From: Pseudoclavibacter sp. AY1H1
Lineage (GTDB): Bacteria; Actinomycetota; Actinomycetes; Actinomycetales; Microbacteriaceae
Direction of reading: 5' to 3'
Assembly (NCBI RefSeq): GCF_002931055.1
Contig: NZ_PSXX01000001.1
Span: 186,001-250,000 of the forward strand
Length of the DNA stretch: 64,000 bases
A program made the translations under genes and the position numbers. Below are positions 8,592-16,831 of the stretch, in pieces; the first letter of the stretch is position 1; the number at the start of each line of letters is the position of its first letter. A model generated the notes under the pieces. That model had not been told where the DNA came from, ran no database searches, and worked only from the letters and a program-made list of their open reading frames with translations.

Positions 8592-8751
8592 GCGCATCAC
8601 CGATTGGGGCATCTCGAGCTACACCGGCGAGGACACGCAGATCCTCCGGTGGTCGAGCAAATAGCAGGCGCGGACCGCCTCTGGACAGTACAAGGGCATC
8701 TTCGTCACCCGACAAGTCATCGCCGGCGAGTGGGCGGTGTTCCGAGGCTGA
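8584..8751 (+). pseudogene. Small gene interrupted by an in-frame amber codon
   Basis: GTG at 8584 opens VAERITDWGISSY and stops at TAG 8662-8664. The same frame then continues with ARTASGQYKGIFVTRQVIAG and ends at TGA 8749-8751. A single CAG-to-TAG change would explain the stop. The intact product would have about 55 residues. It is unrecognised and lies among phage-type genes at the left end of the element. Confidence 0.45.
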
Positions 8752-9510
8752 GGACCTCTCCTGGGTCGGCCAGGCGTTCCTCAACGCGGGGCGCCAAGAC
8801 CAGCCCGCCGACCCATGCATCTGCGACTGCGTGTGGATCGACGACGCCGGCGAGGAGAAGCCGTCGGAGGCGAGCCACGGGCGTCTCTGCTCGTGGTGCT
8901 TCCTCCGTCTCCGCGATCACTTCGTGTGGGCGCCGGGAGTCGCTGGTGCGCTCGTCGCCGGCGTCGTCCCGGCCTCGGCGCGGTGAAATTCGACGAGATC
9001 CGAGTCTCTGGCAGCTGTCGGTACAGGGACGTGTTCTCGGAGAAGCACGCCGAGCTCGCGTCGAACATCGAAGCCGCGATCGTCTCGACGTGCGGTGACG
9101 CGGTGCGGATGCTCGGCGTCAACGGCCCCGACGCCGCGCTCGGCAAGGCGACCCGGGCGGGGAAGGACGCGGTCGAGACGCGCGACGAGCTGCGCGAGCT
9201 GACCGCCTGGATGCTCACGCACCTCGAGTCGAACGCCTACACGACGCTCGCGGGGGAGGCGCACGACGACATCGTGGAGCCCGTCCGAGAGGGCCGGAAG
9301 TTCGCCGGACTCAACGAGGAGAGGCCGAAGCGAGCGCGCGGCGCGTGCATCGTCTGCGGCACCCACACCGTCGAGGTCACCTGGACCGACTTCGGGAACG
9401 CCGAGGTGCGGTGCAAGACCTGCCACATGCCGGCGCCGGCCTACAAGCCACAGCTCGTCATCGATCTCTTCCTCGAGCTCGCCGAAGAAGCCTCCAAGAG
9501 GTCGGCGTGA
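8738..9510 (+). pseudogene. Frameshifted zinc-binding phage-type protein
   Basis: The first part (frame starting EAEDLSWVGQAFLNAG) holds a cysteine cluster CICDC with LCSWC about 27 residues later, then RLRDHFVWAP, and stops at 8986. The second part continues one base out of phase from about 8984 (VKFDEIRVSGS) and ends at 9510 with a zinc ribbon, CIVC followed by CKTC. A one-base deletion near 8984 joins them into a protein of about 255 residues with a zinc cluster at each end. Proteins of this form occur in actinobacterial prophages, often near the early region. No clean start codon is visible, so the 5' end may also be damaged. Confidence 0.6.
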
Positions 9511-9710
9511 TCCGCCCGCTGCGCGCCGCCGAGCGCCCGACCATCCCCAAGGAACTGCCCCGCGGATCCTGCCACCGCAACTACTGCTGGGTCGGCCCGT
9601 TCTCCCCATGCGGGAAGGACGGCGCCTGCCAGTGCCACACCGCACCGAGGCGCAAGCCTCGCCCCGTCACCGCGACACCCACCGCTCATCAGAAAGGACT
9701 CACCCCATGA
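9507..9710 (+). CDS. Small cysteine-rich protein
   Basis: A 67-residue protein from GTG at 9507, which overlaps the upstream stop (GTGA). Its own stop overlaps the ATG of the ParB-like gene. Cysteines lie in a compact cluster: SCHRNYC, then FSPC, then ACQCH. This could bind one zinc or form disulfides. The tail is basic and Pro/Thr-rich. No family recognised; the tight overlaps argue that it is translated. Confidence 0.5.
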   Translation: MIRPLRAAERPTIPKELPRGSCHRNYCWVGPFSPCGKDGACQCHTAPRRKPRPVTATPTAHQKGLTP

Positions 9711-11033
9711 ACACCACATTCGAACTCGTCGACCCCAACGAGCTGCTCCTCGAAGACAACGTCCGCACGACCGTCGACCTCGACGAAGGGTTCGTGCGCA
9801 GCATCAAGGAGAACGGCGTCCTCACCGCCGTGCTCGCGCACCGCAACCCCGAAGGCGCGCTCGTCGTCCGTGCCGTCCAACGCCGCACCTTCGCTGCTCG
9901 CCAGGCTGGGGTCGCCACAGTCCCGGTGCAGGTCGTCGACGGCGACGAGCAGACCTCGACGCGCATCATCGAGCAGATGGTCGAGAACGACCAGCGCGAG
10001 GCGCTCACCGGCCCCGAGCGGGTCGAGGCGTTTAAGCAGCTCGAGTTCGAGGGCATCAGTCTCCGCGAGATCACGAAGCGCACCGGGTCGCACCCCACCG
10101 AGATGAAGGCGGCGCTCGCCGTGTCCAAGTCGGACGTCGCGCTGAAAGCGATGGCGGAGCACGAGCAGCTGACGCTCGAGCAGGCTGCCGCGCTCACCGA
10201 GTTCGCGGACGACGAGCGGGCCGTCGACGATCTGATCCAGTGCGCGATCTACGATCCGGACGACTGGGACCATGAGCTGCAGCGGATGCGAGACGCGCGC
10301 GATCGCGAGTTGCAGCGCGCGAAGCTCGCGAAGGAGTACTCCGACCGCGGCCACAAGGTGTGGGAGGTGCACCCCCGGCACAACGAGGCGACCGAGTGGA
10401 TGCGTCTGGTCGGCCCCAACGGCCCGGTCACGCGCGAGGAGCTCGAATCGCTCGAGGGTCGAGGCGCGTTCATCAGCACGTGGGGCGAGCCCGACGTTGC
10501 TCTCTTCATCGCGACACCGCTCCCGGACGGGTACGGCCACGCCCAGGGCATGTCGCGAGTCGACACGCCTGAGGTAATCGCCGACCGGGAGGCTGCGCGA
10601 GCAGCGACTTGAGGCGTGGAACTCGGCGACGCACGTCCGCCGTGCCTGGCTGGCCGAGTTCCTGCAACGCAAGCCCACCCTGACCACCGTCAGCCCGTTC
10701 ATCGCGCTCACGTTCACCAGGCACCTCGGCTACTCGTTCATCTACAACGACGAGCCCTGCGAGCTCATGGGCCTCGAGTGGTCCAACGAGCGCGCAACTG
10801 ACCCGCTCGCGCTGATGGTCGACCTGAACCCCACGAAGGCTCTGACGGTGACGCTCGCGATCGCCATCGGCAGCCGCGAAGACTCCGCGCATCCATCGGC
10901 CGCTGAGCAGCCCAGCCCCGGGACCCGCGCCTACCTGCAACAGCTCCAGAAATGGGGCTACACACTCTCCGCCATCGAAGAGCGAGCCGTCGACCTCGCG
11001 ACCACCGATCCCACCGAAGAAGAGGGCGAATGA
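9707..11033 (+). pseudogene. ParB-like nuclease-domain protein, frameshifted near 10600
   Basis: From ATG 9707 (SD AAAGGA) the first frame encodes 301 residues and stops at 10612. Residues about 5-75 form a ParB/Srx-type N-terminal domain (DNVRTTVDLDEGFVRSIKENG and AVQRRTFAARQAG, a variant of the usual G-x-RR box). Residues about 90-140 hold a helix-turn-helix-like segment. The expected C-terminal part is in another frame from about 10599 (EQRLEAWNSATHVRRAWLAEF to 11033), so a two-base deletion in the GCGCGAGCAGC stretch probably split one protein of about 440 residues. ParB-like proteins of this size are common on actinobacterial prophages and conjugative elements, where they may act in partitioning or regulation. 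Confidence 0.7.
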
Positions 11034-11233
11034 TGCCCGAAGCAACTGACCTGAAGCTCGTCCAGGCCGCCCGCGACGTGCTCAGCAGTGCGCCTGTCAC
11101 TGAATCCGTGGCCAGCATGCTCGAGCGGTTCGCGCTCGCTGAGCTCAGCCAAGAGCACGAGCTCTCACAGGGCCGAAAGCCCAAACCGCGCCTCGTGCTG
11201 CTGGCCGAAGACATCACGGACGGGGAGCGCTGA
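11030..11233 (+). CDS. Small unknown protein between ParB-like and J-domain genes
   Basis: A 67-residue protein from ATG at 11030, overlapping the upstream stop (ATGA); ATG at 11033 is also in frame. It is helical and acidic in the middle (SVASMLERFALAELSQEHEL), with a short basic KPKPR segment near the end. The stop overlaps the next ATG. Function unknown; its place in a tightly overlapping series suggests a real gene. Confidence 0.5.
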   Translation: MMPEATDLKLVQAARDVLSSAPVTESVASMLERFALAELSQEHELSQGRKPKPRLVLLAEDITDGER

Positions 11234-11871
11234 TGACTTCGTGGCCTGACGAGCTCACCGTCGACCCTATAGGCGAGTGGCCCGGAACACTCACCCGCGC
11301 TCGCCGCCGCTCCGACTTCGCATCCACCTGGACGCAGACACTCGAACTCATGGACCGGGAGACGCGGATGCTCGGCGGGAAGAACGTCCACCTGCAGGTC
11401 GCCATCCCGCCGCAGCACTTCCGCCTCGACGGCCGTCCCCGAGCGATCGCGAAGGTCGAGCACCCCGGCGTGATCCTCACCCTCGACTCGAAGCACGGCG
11501 CCCTCAGCTACCCGTGCGACACGTTCGAGAACTGGCAGGACAACGTCCGGGCGATCGCTCTCGCACTCGAAGCGCTCCGCAAGGTCGACCGATACGGGGT
11601 CACCAGAGGCGGCGAGCAGTACCGCGGGTTCCTCGCCATCGATGCGGGATCGACGATGACCGTCGAGGGGGGGGCATGGAACCTCATTTTCCGCGCGGCG
11701 CTCGACGTCAGCGCCCCGTACGACTTCGAGCCGGAGGTCGCGGAGCGTGCCGTCCGCATCGCGAAGCTCAATACCCATCCCGACACGGGAGGCAGAGCCG
11801 AGGACTTCCAACGTGTCACCGAAGCCGAGCAGCACCTCCGAGAAGCAGGAGAGATCTATCGGGCGAGCTGA
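11233..11871 (+). CDS. J-domain-like (DnaJ-type) protein of a mobile element
   Basis: A 212-residue protein. The C-terminal 40 residues carry the HPD tripeptide (LNTHPDTGG) followed by FQRVTEAEQHLREAG, as in the second half of a J domain. The N-terminal 170 residues are not a classical DnaJ: they contain WPGTLTRARRRSDF and a region with mixed strands. Short J-domain proteins of this kind recur on actinobacterial plasmids, conjugative elements and prophages next to ParB-like genes. They may recruit DnaK for replication or partition functions, but this is inference. The gene is intact. Confidence 0.65.
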   Translation: MTSWPDELTVDPIGEWPGTLTRARRRSDFASTWTQTLELMDRETRMLGGKNVHLQVAIPPQHFRLDGRPRAIAKVEHPGVILTLDSKHGALSYPCDTFENWQDNVRAIALALEALRKVDRYGVTRGGEQYRGFLAIDAGSTMTVEGGAWNLIFRAALDVSAPYDFEPEVAERAVRIAKLNTHPDTGGRAEDFQRVTEAEQHLREAGEIYRAS

Positions 11872-11927
11872 CCGGACGTAGGAGGCCCGTGTCAGCATCG
11901 ATAGGGGCCTCCGCGGCCAGCTCCGAA

Positions 11928-12311
11928 TCAGTAAACGAACTCCATCGAGCGGAACTCCAGGTCATCCCATGCCCACTCGACCGTGATTCGAAGCGGGCGT
12001 ACATTCTTATGAGCGATGGAAACCCACTGCCCTTTGACGATGGGCAGGGCCGGTCCGGTGATGCCGCCCAGCTGGACCGGGTGGTTAGCAGTCACCTTGA
12101 GCGAAACGAGCCGCCGGTCGTCCAGGTACTTGAGTTCAAGGAGAGTGGGTCCACCCTCACGCAGATGCCAAGGTGAGTCGAGCTTTTGCGGGACCAGGCC
12201 ACCGAGCGATTTGTCCAGTACCAATCCAACTGCGGCCCCGAGTGTCGCATCCCCAAGTGACGTCGCGATCTCCGCACTAGTTCTGGCGTCAGGGCTGGCA
12301 TCATCAGTCAT
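11928..12311 (-). CDS. Unknown accessory protein
   Basis: A 127-residue protein from ATG at 12311 (MTDDASPDARTS). The longer frame to 12482 adds Trp/Gly-rich residues with little coding character. Residues 20-40 are Ala/Gly/Leu-rich (LGDATLGAAVGLVLDKSLGG), and the rest looks like a beta-rich domain. It is transcribed divergently from the membrane protein at 12489, with a 177-base gap that must hold both promoters. Base composition is less GC-rich than the host genes. No family recognised. Confidence 0.55.
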   Translation of the reverse strand: MTDDASPDARTSAEIATSLGDATLGAAVGLVLDKSLGGLVPQKLDSPWHLREGGPTLLELKYLDDRRLVSLKVTANHPVQLGGITGPALPIVKGQWVSIAHKNVRPLRITVEWAWDDLEFRSMEFVY

Positions 12312-12488
12312 AGAGCGAGCGTAGCTCTCATCTTGAGACTCCTCGGTGTGTCCTGCCGAGTCAACAGGCACGAGCAGGTCAAGTAGTCCGGCAACGCCGT
12401 CACCCCACCAGCAGCGCGCGACCTGTTCGCTGCTGTGGCCGGATCCCTCACCCTCGCGGCCTGACCGCGCTCCACTGGTCACTAGTCT

Positions 12489-13139
12489 GTGGGTGTGACT
12501 ACCCCCCTACCGGTTGATTCCACCGCCGCAGCTCCACCTGACTGGGGCTTGACCCTCACGATCATCGGCGTTGGGATTGCAGTTCTTGGACTGATTCCCG
12601 CCTCTTTCGGTATCCGTTCCTACTACAAGGCACATCCAAAGCGACGAGTCGAGTACGTGGTCCAGAGCTTTCCGCTGATGAGGAAGCACGATTACAAGCA
12701 CAAGGTGGTTGTGACCGTGTCAGGCTTCGCGATGCAGAACGCGTACATGCACGAGTTGACGATCTACTCCAGAAGTAGGGCCGACATCCCCTCGAGCTTC
12801 TTCGACGCTGGCGCCCCGATCCGCTTCATGGTGGAACGGGAAGGGACTGTCATCGCGGAGCCAAGCGTCGGGCAGATCGCTCTAGAAGCCGAAGGTTTCG
12901 GCTTTAGTGAGGGCGGCTCGGACGAGTTCTACTTCGACGTTCCGGCGCAAAAGATTGAGAAGAACGCGGAAGTCAGGGTTGCATTTCTCACTGACGGACC
13001 TATGGCGATCACCGTCACGAATCCGCTCATTGACATTGAGGTGAGAGAAGCGCTACCCGCGAGCCTGGCGAGTTCGACGTCATCGGTCATCATCGAAGCC
13101 ATGATTTTCGCCCTGAAGCCGTTCAACATTTTCCGCTGA
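12489..13139 (+). CDS. Unknown membrane-anchored protein
   Basis: A 216-residue protein. One membrane helix lies at about residues 20-42 (GLTLTIIGVGIAVLGLIPAS), followed by a basic YYKAHPKRRVEY and a soluble domain of about 165 residues with alternating hydrophobic strands. That domain could be an immunoglobulin-like fold, but this is a guess. GTG at 12489 or 12495 could be the start. It is AT-richer than the surrounding phage genes and intact. It pairs divergently with the 127-residue gene. Confidence 0.6.
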   Translation: MGVTTPLPVDSTAAAPPDWGLTLTIIGVGIAVLGLIPASFGIRSYYKAHPKRRVEYVVQSFPLMRKHDYKHKVVVTVSGFAMQNAYMHELTIYSRSRADIPSSFFDAGAPIRFMVEREGTVIAEPSVGQIALEAEGFGFSEGGSDEFYFDVPAQKIEKNAEVRVAFLTDGPMAITVTNPLIDIEVREALPASLASSTSSVIIEAMIFALKPFNIFR

Positions 13140-13168
13140 TTCGTGCCTCACCTGAGATAATCAACCTC

Positions 13169-13402
13169 ATGAGTACTGAGTCGACCTATCTCACAACGCG
13201 TGCAGCAGCACGTCGCGTGAATAGGTCGGTTCGTTCTATCCGGCGGTGGCGACGCCAGGGCATGAAGATCCGCATGGACGGCCGTCGTATGGAGGTCGAG
13301 CTCGAAGAGCTGCTCACCTGGTGGAGGGACATGACCTTCCGCGACCCGGCCACCCATTACCGGATCCGACGTCGTCAGAAAGAACTTTCCGGATCGAGTT
13401 GA
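13169..13402 (+). CDS. Excisionase/MerR-like helix-turn-helix protein
   Basis: A 77-residue basic DNA-binding protein. Residues 6-40 form the winged HTH typical of Xis/BldC/MerR-like excisionase proteins: TYLTTRAAARRVNRSVRSI followed by RRWRRQG. The tail includes EELLTWWRDM. GATAAT at 13156-13161, seven bases before the ATG, is a good -10, suggesting a leaderless message. In an element without visible integrase this may be the remaining recombination directionality factor, or a transcription regulator. Confidence 0.65.
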   Translation: MSTESTYLTTRAAARRVNRSVRSIRRWRRQGMKIRMDGRRMEVELEELLTWWRDMTFRDPATHYRIRRRQKELSGSS

Positions 13403-13606
13403 CACGGGACCCGTGTCACCCTGTTTACTCAAGATCGACACATTTTCACGAAGACCCGAAGCGACTCCCGCTCGGCGCTTTCGCATTTCCGGTCCGTGCA
13501 CGTCCATGAGTCGGTAGGCTGCGGGGCGCAAGCTCAGCGTGGTGTCGAATCGAGCATCGAGGGAAGTGGGCCCGCCGATGTGGGGACGTCGGCGGGCCTT
13601 ATTCAG

Positions 13607-14371
13607 TCAAAGGTTGTGTCCGGACTCAGCAGCCTTACGTTCCGCGCTCTCTCGAACTCCAGGCGGCAGCATGTCGTAGAGATTCTTGGATTGAGCCGGT
13701 CGCGTCACTAGTTCGTCTACGAGCTCATTGATGGCGCCGAAGATCACGTCGACGAGTTCCGTGGCTTCCTCCGACATGTAGATCGTCTTGATGTCGCTTT
13801 CTTGGCTGTGCAGGGTGCTGTTGCCAAGGACGCGCAAAGCTGTGAGCACCTCCCACATGCGTCTGTTTACGAGACCGGACAGTGAGGCAATCAACTCGTC
13901 GAGTGAAGCACGTGGCTGCTCAGGAGTCAGCTCGCGTAGCAGGCTTTCCAGTGAAGCGCGAGCAAGGGCTGCGGCTGCACGCCTGGATACGGGGTAAGTG
14001 TTGCGAGCCTCCTCGTACAGCTCGCGCGCGTCTGGCGGCATGTCAACGTGCGGCCGATCGACGCTTGAAGACAGAGGAAATACAAGCTGTCCCTGGCGCC
14101 AAACCGCGCCTTTCTCGCATCCCACGCAGGTTGAGCCGAACCACCTGTGCGGTACATCGTCCTCGCTCAAAAAGCCGCCGCGGATTAAATCGGGGTGGAG
14201 AGTGAGCTGATGCCCTTGGACCACCATGGCCCCGGGCTCATCATCGAACGGCCAAGAGCCGGTCCCCATGCGCACTTCGAGTCGAGACCAAACGTGATAG
14301 GTCAGCGCGTGGCAATTAGGGCACTTGAATGTGGGCGATCCAGGGCCGTAAGAGGGAGTTCCAGATGTCAT
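13607..14371 (-). CDS. DUF4145-domain protein
   Basis: A 254-residue protein. The N-terminus carries a zinc-ribbon-like pair, CPNC (near 17) and CVGC (near 83). The C-terminal half is the helical DUF4145 domain: RRAAAALARASLESLL, a Leu-Val-Asn-Arg turn, then the hallmark LRVLGNSTLHSQ. DUF4145 belongs to the HEPN superfamily and is often found in restriction or other defence loci, sometimes as an RNase-like or recruitment module. The start ATG is 27 bases from the divergent HNH gene. The gene is intact and less GC-rich than the host. Its role here is inferred only from family and context. Confidence 0.75.
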   Translation of the reverse strand: MTSGTPSYGPGSPTFKCPNCHALTYHVWSRLEVRMGTGSWPFDDEPGAMVVQGHQLTLHPDLIRGGFLSEDDVPHRWFGSTCVGCEKGAVWRQGQLVFPLSSSVDRPHVDMPPDARELYEEARNTYPVSRRAAAALARASLESLLRELTPEQPRASLDELIASLSGLVNRRMWEVLTALRVLGNSTLHSQESDIKTIYMSEEATELVDVIFGAINELVDELVTRPAQSKNLYDMLPPGVRESAERKAAESGHNL

Positions 14372-14398
14372 GCGGTGAATCTAACGGGTGGAGACCAC

Positions 14399-14722
14399 AT
14401 GGGGAAGAAGCACACCAGCACTCGCCAAGGCCGCAAGAACAAGATCGGCTTCCGGGAGGAGTGCGCCGCGCACATCAACGAGGACGGCACCAAGGGCGCG
14501 CCCTGCTGGATCTACACCATGGCGATCGACTACGACGCCTCCTGGGACGACTTCAAGAACGACAGCCGCTTCCAGCGCGACCACTTCTACCCGGTGAGCA
14601 CGCACCCGCACCTCGAAGAAGACCCGACGAACTGGATGCCCTCACACGCCGGATGTAACCGCGAGCGCAGCAACAAGGCACCACGGGCGGGCCTCGCTCC
14701 GCCTTCTAGACAGTGGACCTAG
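14399..14722 (+). CDS. HNH endonuclease-like phage protein
   Basis: A 107-residue protein from ATG 14399 with a GGAGA ribosome site. The core has DHFYPVSTHPHL, DPTNWMPSH and GCNRERSNK, the DH...N...H...C pattern of phage HNH nucleases that sit beside terminase genes and act in DNA packaging. The usual first zinc knuckle Cys-x2-Cys is changed: the sequence reads CWIY, so the second cysteine is missing, while the catalytic His in DHF and the Asn/His are kept. No terminase follows. It may be a nuclease remnant. Confidence 0.7.
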   Translation: MGKKHTSTRQGRKNKIGFREECAAHINEDGTKGAPCWIYTMAIDYDASWDDFKNDSRFQRDHFYPVSTHPHLEEDPTNWMPSHAGCNRERSNKAPRAGLAPPSRQWT

Positions 14723-15177
14723 CAGACACCGATTCCGTCGGCGCGAGTGACCTCCGCGAGCGGGACCTGATTGAGGTCGGCGACGATGACGCCCTGCAGG
14801 TTCGGCTCGAACGGGCACGAGAGCTTTAGGATCGTCAGCGCGACCTGTTGCGGGTCGACGGGGTTCTGCGCGAACCACACGAGCACCTTGCCGTCACCCG
14901 CATCGGGGACCTCGCCGATGAAGCACGGCCAGTCAAGGGAAGTGCCGGCGTTGCCGCCGCGGGCGTCCTGGTAGGACACCAAGCCGAACTCGGCCTTCAG
15001 CGACCCATCGACGGACGCGGCGACGCCCGGAGCCTCAGGCTCAGCAGTCGCCGTCTCAACGGGCGCCAGAGTCTCTGCCGGCTGCGTGGCCTCAGCCACC
15101 GGCTCCTCAGTGGGCGTGGGGGGAGCTGTTCGATGCAACACCGAACACGACGAGCGCGGCGCGAGCTGTCGATCCAC
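14719..15177 (-). CDS. Unknown exported or lipoprotein-like protein, uncertain start
   Basis: Up to 152 residues. After an Arg/Ser-rich beginning there is a Pro/Thr/Glu-rich linker (PTPTEEPVAEATQPAE) of about 35 residues, then a compact domain with two or three cysteines (WPCFIGEVPD, LSCPFEP, GVC at the end). This layout fits a secreted lipoprotein, but the expected lipobox is not in frame, so the 5' end may be frameshifted or the start misjudged. It overlaps the divergent membrane gene that starts at 15133. The stop overlaps the HNH stop by 4 bases. Confidence 0.45.
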   Translation of the reverse strand: MDRQLAPRSSCSVLHRTAPPTPTEEPVAEATQPAETLAPVETATAEPEAPGVAASVDGSLKAEFGLVSYQDARGGNAGTSLDWPCFIGEVPDAGDGKVLVWFAQNPVDPQQVALTILKLSCPFEPNLQGVIVADLNQVPLAEVTRADGIGVC

Positions 15178-15557
15178 CCGTACCTCAAGGCGCTCTTCCT
15201 CTGCGCCTACCTGCTGGCGATCGTGCTCGGCCTCGCCGCGCTCATCCCCCTCCCACCTCCATCGAGGTGGAGATCGGGCCAGCCCTCACCACGGCCTGGG
15301 GGTGGATCTCCCTTGCCGCTGGAGTCATCGGCAACCTCGCGGTCCTCCCGGGGTGGTGGTGGGCGGAGAAAGGCGCCTGCGGGCTCCTCCTCCTTGGCCT
15401 GGGGATCTACCTCAGCACGGTCATCTACCTGCAGGTCACCGGCTCCGGCAACCGGTGGGCACAGATGACGCTCTTCGGCTTCGGCATCATCATTGCCGCG
15501 TTCCGCATCGCCCAGACATGGAAGTACGCGTACGAGCCTCGACCGAAACTGAGGTAA
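15133..15557 (+). pseudogene. Small phage membrane protein, frameshifted near 15250
   Basis: From ATG 15133, preceded by GGGGGAG, the frame encodes MQHRTRRARRELSIHP, one membrane helix and LAALIPLP. The likely continuation is one base out of phase from about 15255 (VEIGPALTTAWGWISLAAG) and ends at 15557, giving about 140 residues with three to four membrane helices. The switch falls in a CCCCCTCCC run, which is prone to slippage. Multi-helix membrane proteins like this accompany holins in actinobacteriophage lysis cassettes. The second part alone (15267-15557, GTG start) could still be made as a 96-residue protein. Confidence 0.5.
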
Positions 15558-15564
15558 CCCCCGA

Positions 15565-15891
15565 ATGGACCTCGAGACGCTCCGAGTCGTCGGCACGCTC
15601 GCGACGGCCTTCGGCGTCGGGTCAGTCATCTGGCCCGCCACGAAGTACGTCTACCGACGCCTGACTGGCCGAGCCCAGCAGATCCGCAATGACGTCGACA
15701 AGGCGCATGAGCTGGTCGAGAAGGCCCGGTAGGCCACCGACCGCGAAGCGCGGCGTCGCCGCAAGGTCGAGGAGTTCGCGTCGCTCCTGGTCCGCCGACT
15801 CATCGCCGCCGAGTGCGTTGACGAGAACACGATCCCGCCCTGGCCGGAGTACCAGCCAGACACCGACACCACCCCCACACAGAAGGAGTAA
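15565..15891 (+). pseudogene. Lysis-cassette-type protein with an in-frame amber codon
   Basis: The ATG at 15565 opens MDLETLRVVGTLATAFGVGS with one membrane helix (about 8-28), then YRRLTGRAQQI and a helix ending EKAR, and stops at TAG 15730-15732 after 55 residues. The same frame goes on with ATDREARRRRKVEEFASLL to TAA at 15889. One CAG-to-TAG change would restore a 108-residue protein. It stands just before the holin-like gene, where phages often encode a small anchored protein of this shape. Confidence 0.5.
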
Positions 15892-15896
15892 CCCAC

Positions 15897-16241
15897 ATGT
15901 CACTCATCCCAGATCCCGCCGAGACGTACGGCGAGCACGGCGAGCGCACAGTGAAGCCTGCCGCCGAACAGCGCGACGCTGACCTCGAACGCGATCCGCT
16001 CGCCGCCGGCACCCACGTCGCCGCTGCCAAGGCAGGCATCCGCACCGGAGCGCAGACAGCAAGCACCTCCTTCGCGGGCTACGCGATCACCTCCCAGGCC
16101 GTGACCTGGGGCGACGTCGGAGCACAAGGCGTCGGCCTCGTCATCGCGCTCGGCTCCGCGCTCCTCACCGGAGTCGCGGCCGGCACCGTCAGCTACCTCA
16201 GTTTCATCGGCAAGGGCGTCCCCGCCGAGTACCGCGTCTAA
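15897..16241 (+). CDS. Putative holin
   Basis: A 114-residue protein. Residues 1-45 are polar; residues about 46-110 hold two hydrophobic segments (TSFAGYAITSQAVTWG and GVGLVIALGSALLTGVAAG) separated by a short turn, as in actinobacteriophage holins. An AAGGAG ribosome site precedes the ATG. Holins form membrane pores that time lysis. No endolysin gene is visible beside it. The assignment rests on size, topology and context. Confidence 0.55.
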   Translation: MSLIPDPAETYGEHGERTVKPAAEQRDADLERDPLAAGTHVAAAKAGIRTGAQTASTSFAGYAITSQAVTWGDVGAQGVGLVIALGSALLTGVAAGTVSYLSFIGKGVPAEYRV

Positions 16242-16708
16242 CTTGCTTGACGCTCGTCTCGCAGGGTGGCGCGATCACGTGAGTAGAGAACTGCCCACGC
16301 GGAACCAATGATGAAGAAGAAATGGAACACGAGGAGCAGGGCATCCCAGTTGCTGCTCTGCAGGCGTTCCAGGTTCCAGTCATTGCGGCCGAGCGTCACA
16401 AGAAACACCACAATGTTGACGCCGCCGTAGCTCAACCCGTACGAGAGCCAGGACTTCGCGCCCGCTCCCTCGAACCTGCGCTTGTACTCGATCACACTCT
16501 GATCTCGAACGGAAGCCAGATCGCTCTTGGCCGCCCCGCTGCCGGCTCCCTCGACACTTTTGTTGAGCAGCTCGATACGTCTGAGTGCGATCGGCTGCGC
16601 GAGTAGACCTATGACGATTGGTATCAATGCGGCCACCACGACACCACCAGCACCGAGTAGGGCGGGCAGCCAGAAAGCTCCGTTGTCCATACCCACAGTC
16701 TGATACAT
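16238..16708 (-). CDS. Unknown membrane protein with three helices
   Basis: A 156-residue protein from ATG 16708, preceded by GAGAGGGGG. Hydrophobic segments lie at about 16-38, 97-113 and 124-144. Between the first and second is a charged cytoplasmic stretch with ELLNKSVEGAGSG. The gene is AT-richer than the host genes. It is divergent from the 2TM-GAF gene at 16832, with a 123-base shared promoter region, and its end abuts the holin-like gene (4-base overlap of stops). Function unknown. Confidence 0.55.
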   Translation of the reverse strand: MYQTVGMDNGAFWLPALLGAGGVVVAALIPIVIGLLAQPIALRRIELLNKSVEGAGSGAAKSDLASVRDQSVIEYKRRFEGAGAKSWLSYGLSYGGVNIVVFLVTLGRNDWNLERLQSSNWDALLLVFHFFFIIGSAWAVLYSRDRATLRDERQAS

Positions 16709-16817
16709 GACTTCGCCCCCTCTCGCTGAAGCGATCCCGGACACCCGGGACGAAGCTTCGCGGGAGGGGGTGTCCTCGATTACCCGAGCGTCGGCGCACG
16801 ATGCTGTGTGTTGGCTG

Positions 16818-16828
16818 TAGGTTAACCT
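16818..16828 (+). promoter_or_regulatory. -10-like hexamer inside a palindrome before the 2TM-GAF gene
   Basis: TAGGTT (16818-16823) lies eight bases before the GTG at 16832, fitting a leaderless start. It overlaps the perfect palindrome AGGTTAACCT (16819-16828), which could be an operator. Confidence 0.4.
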
Positions 16829-16831
16829 CTC

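Noticed and set aside
8211-8612. Minus-strand open frame near the left end as a possible integrase remnant
   Set aside because: No R-H-R-Y integrase motifs, and the residue composition is Arg/Ser-rich noise.
14195-14398. N-terminal extension of the HNH protein
   Set aside because: This part overlaps the divergent DUF4145 gene; ATG 14399 has a good ribosome site.
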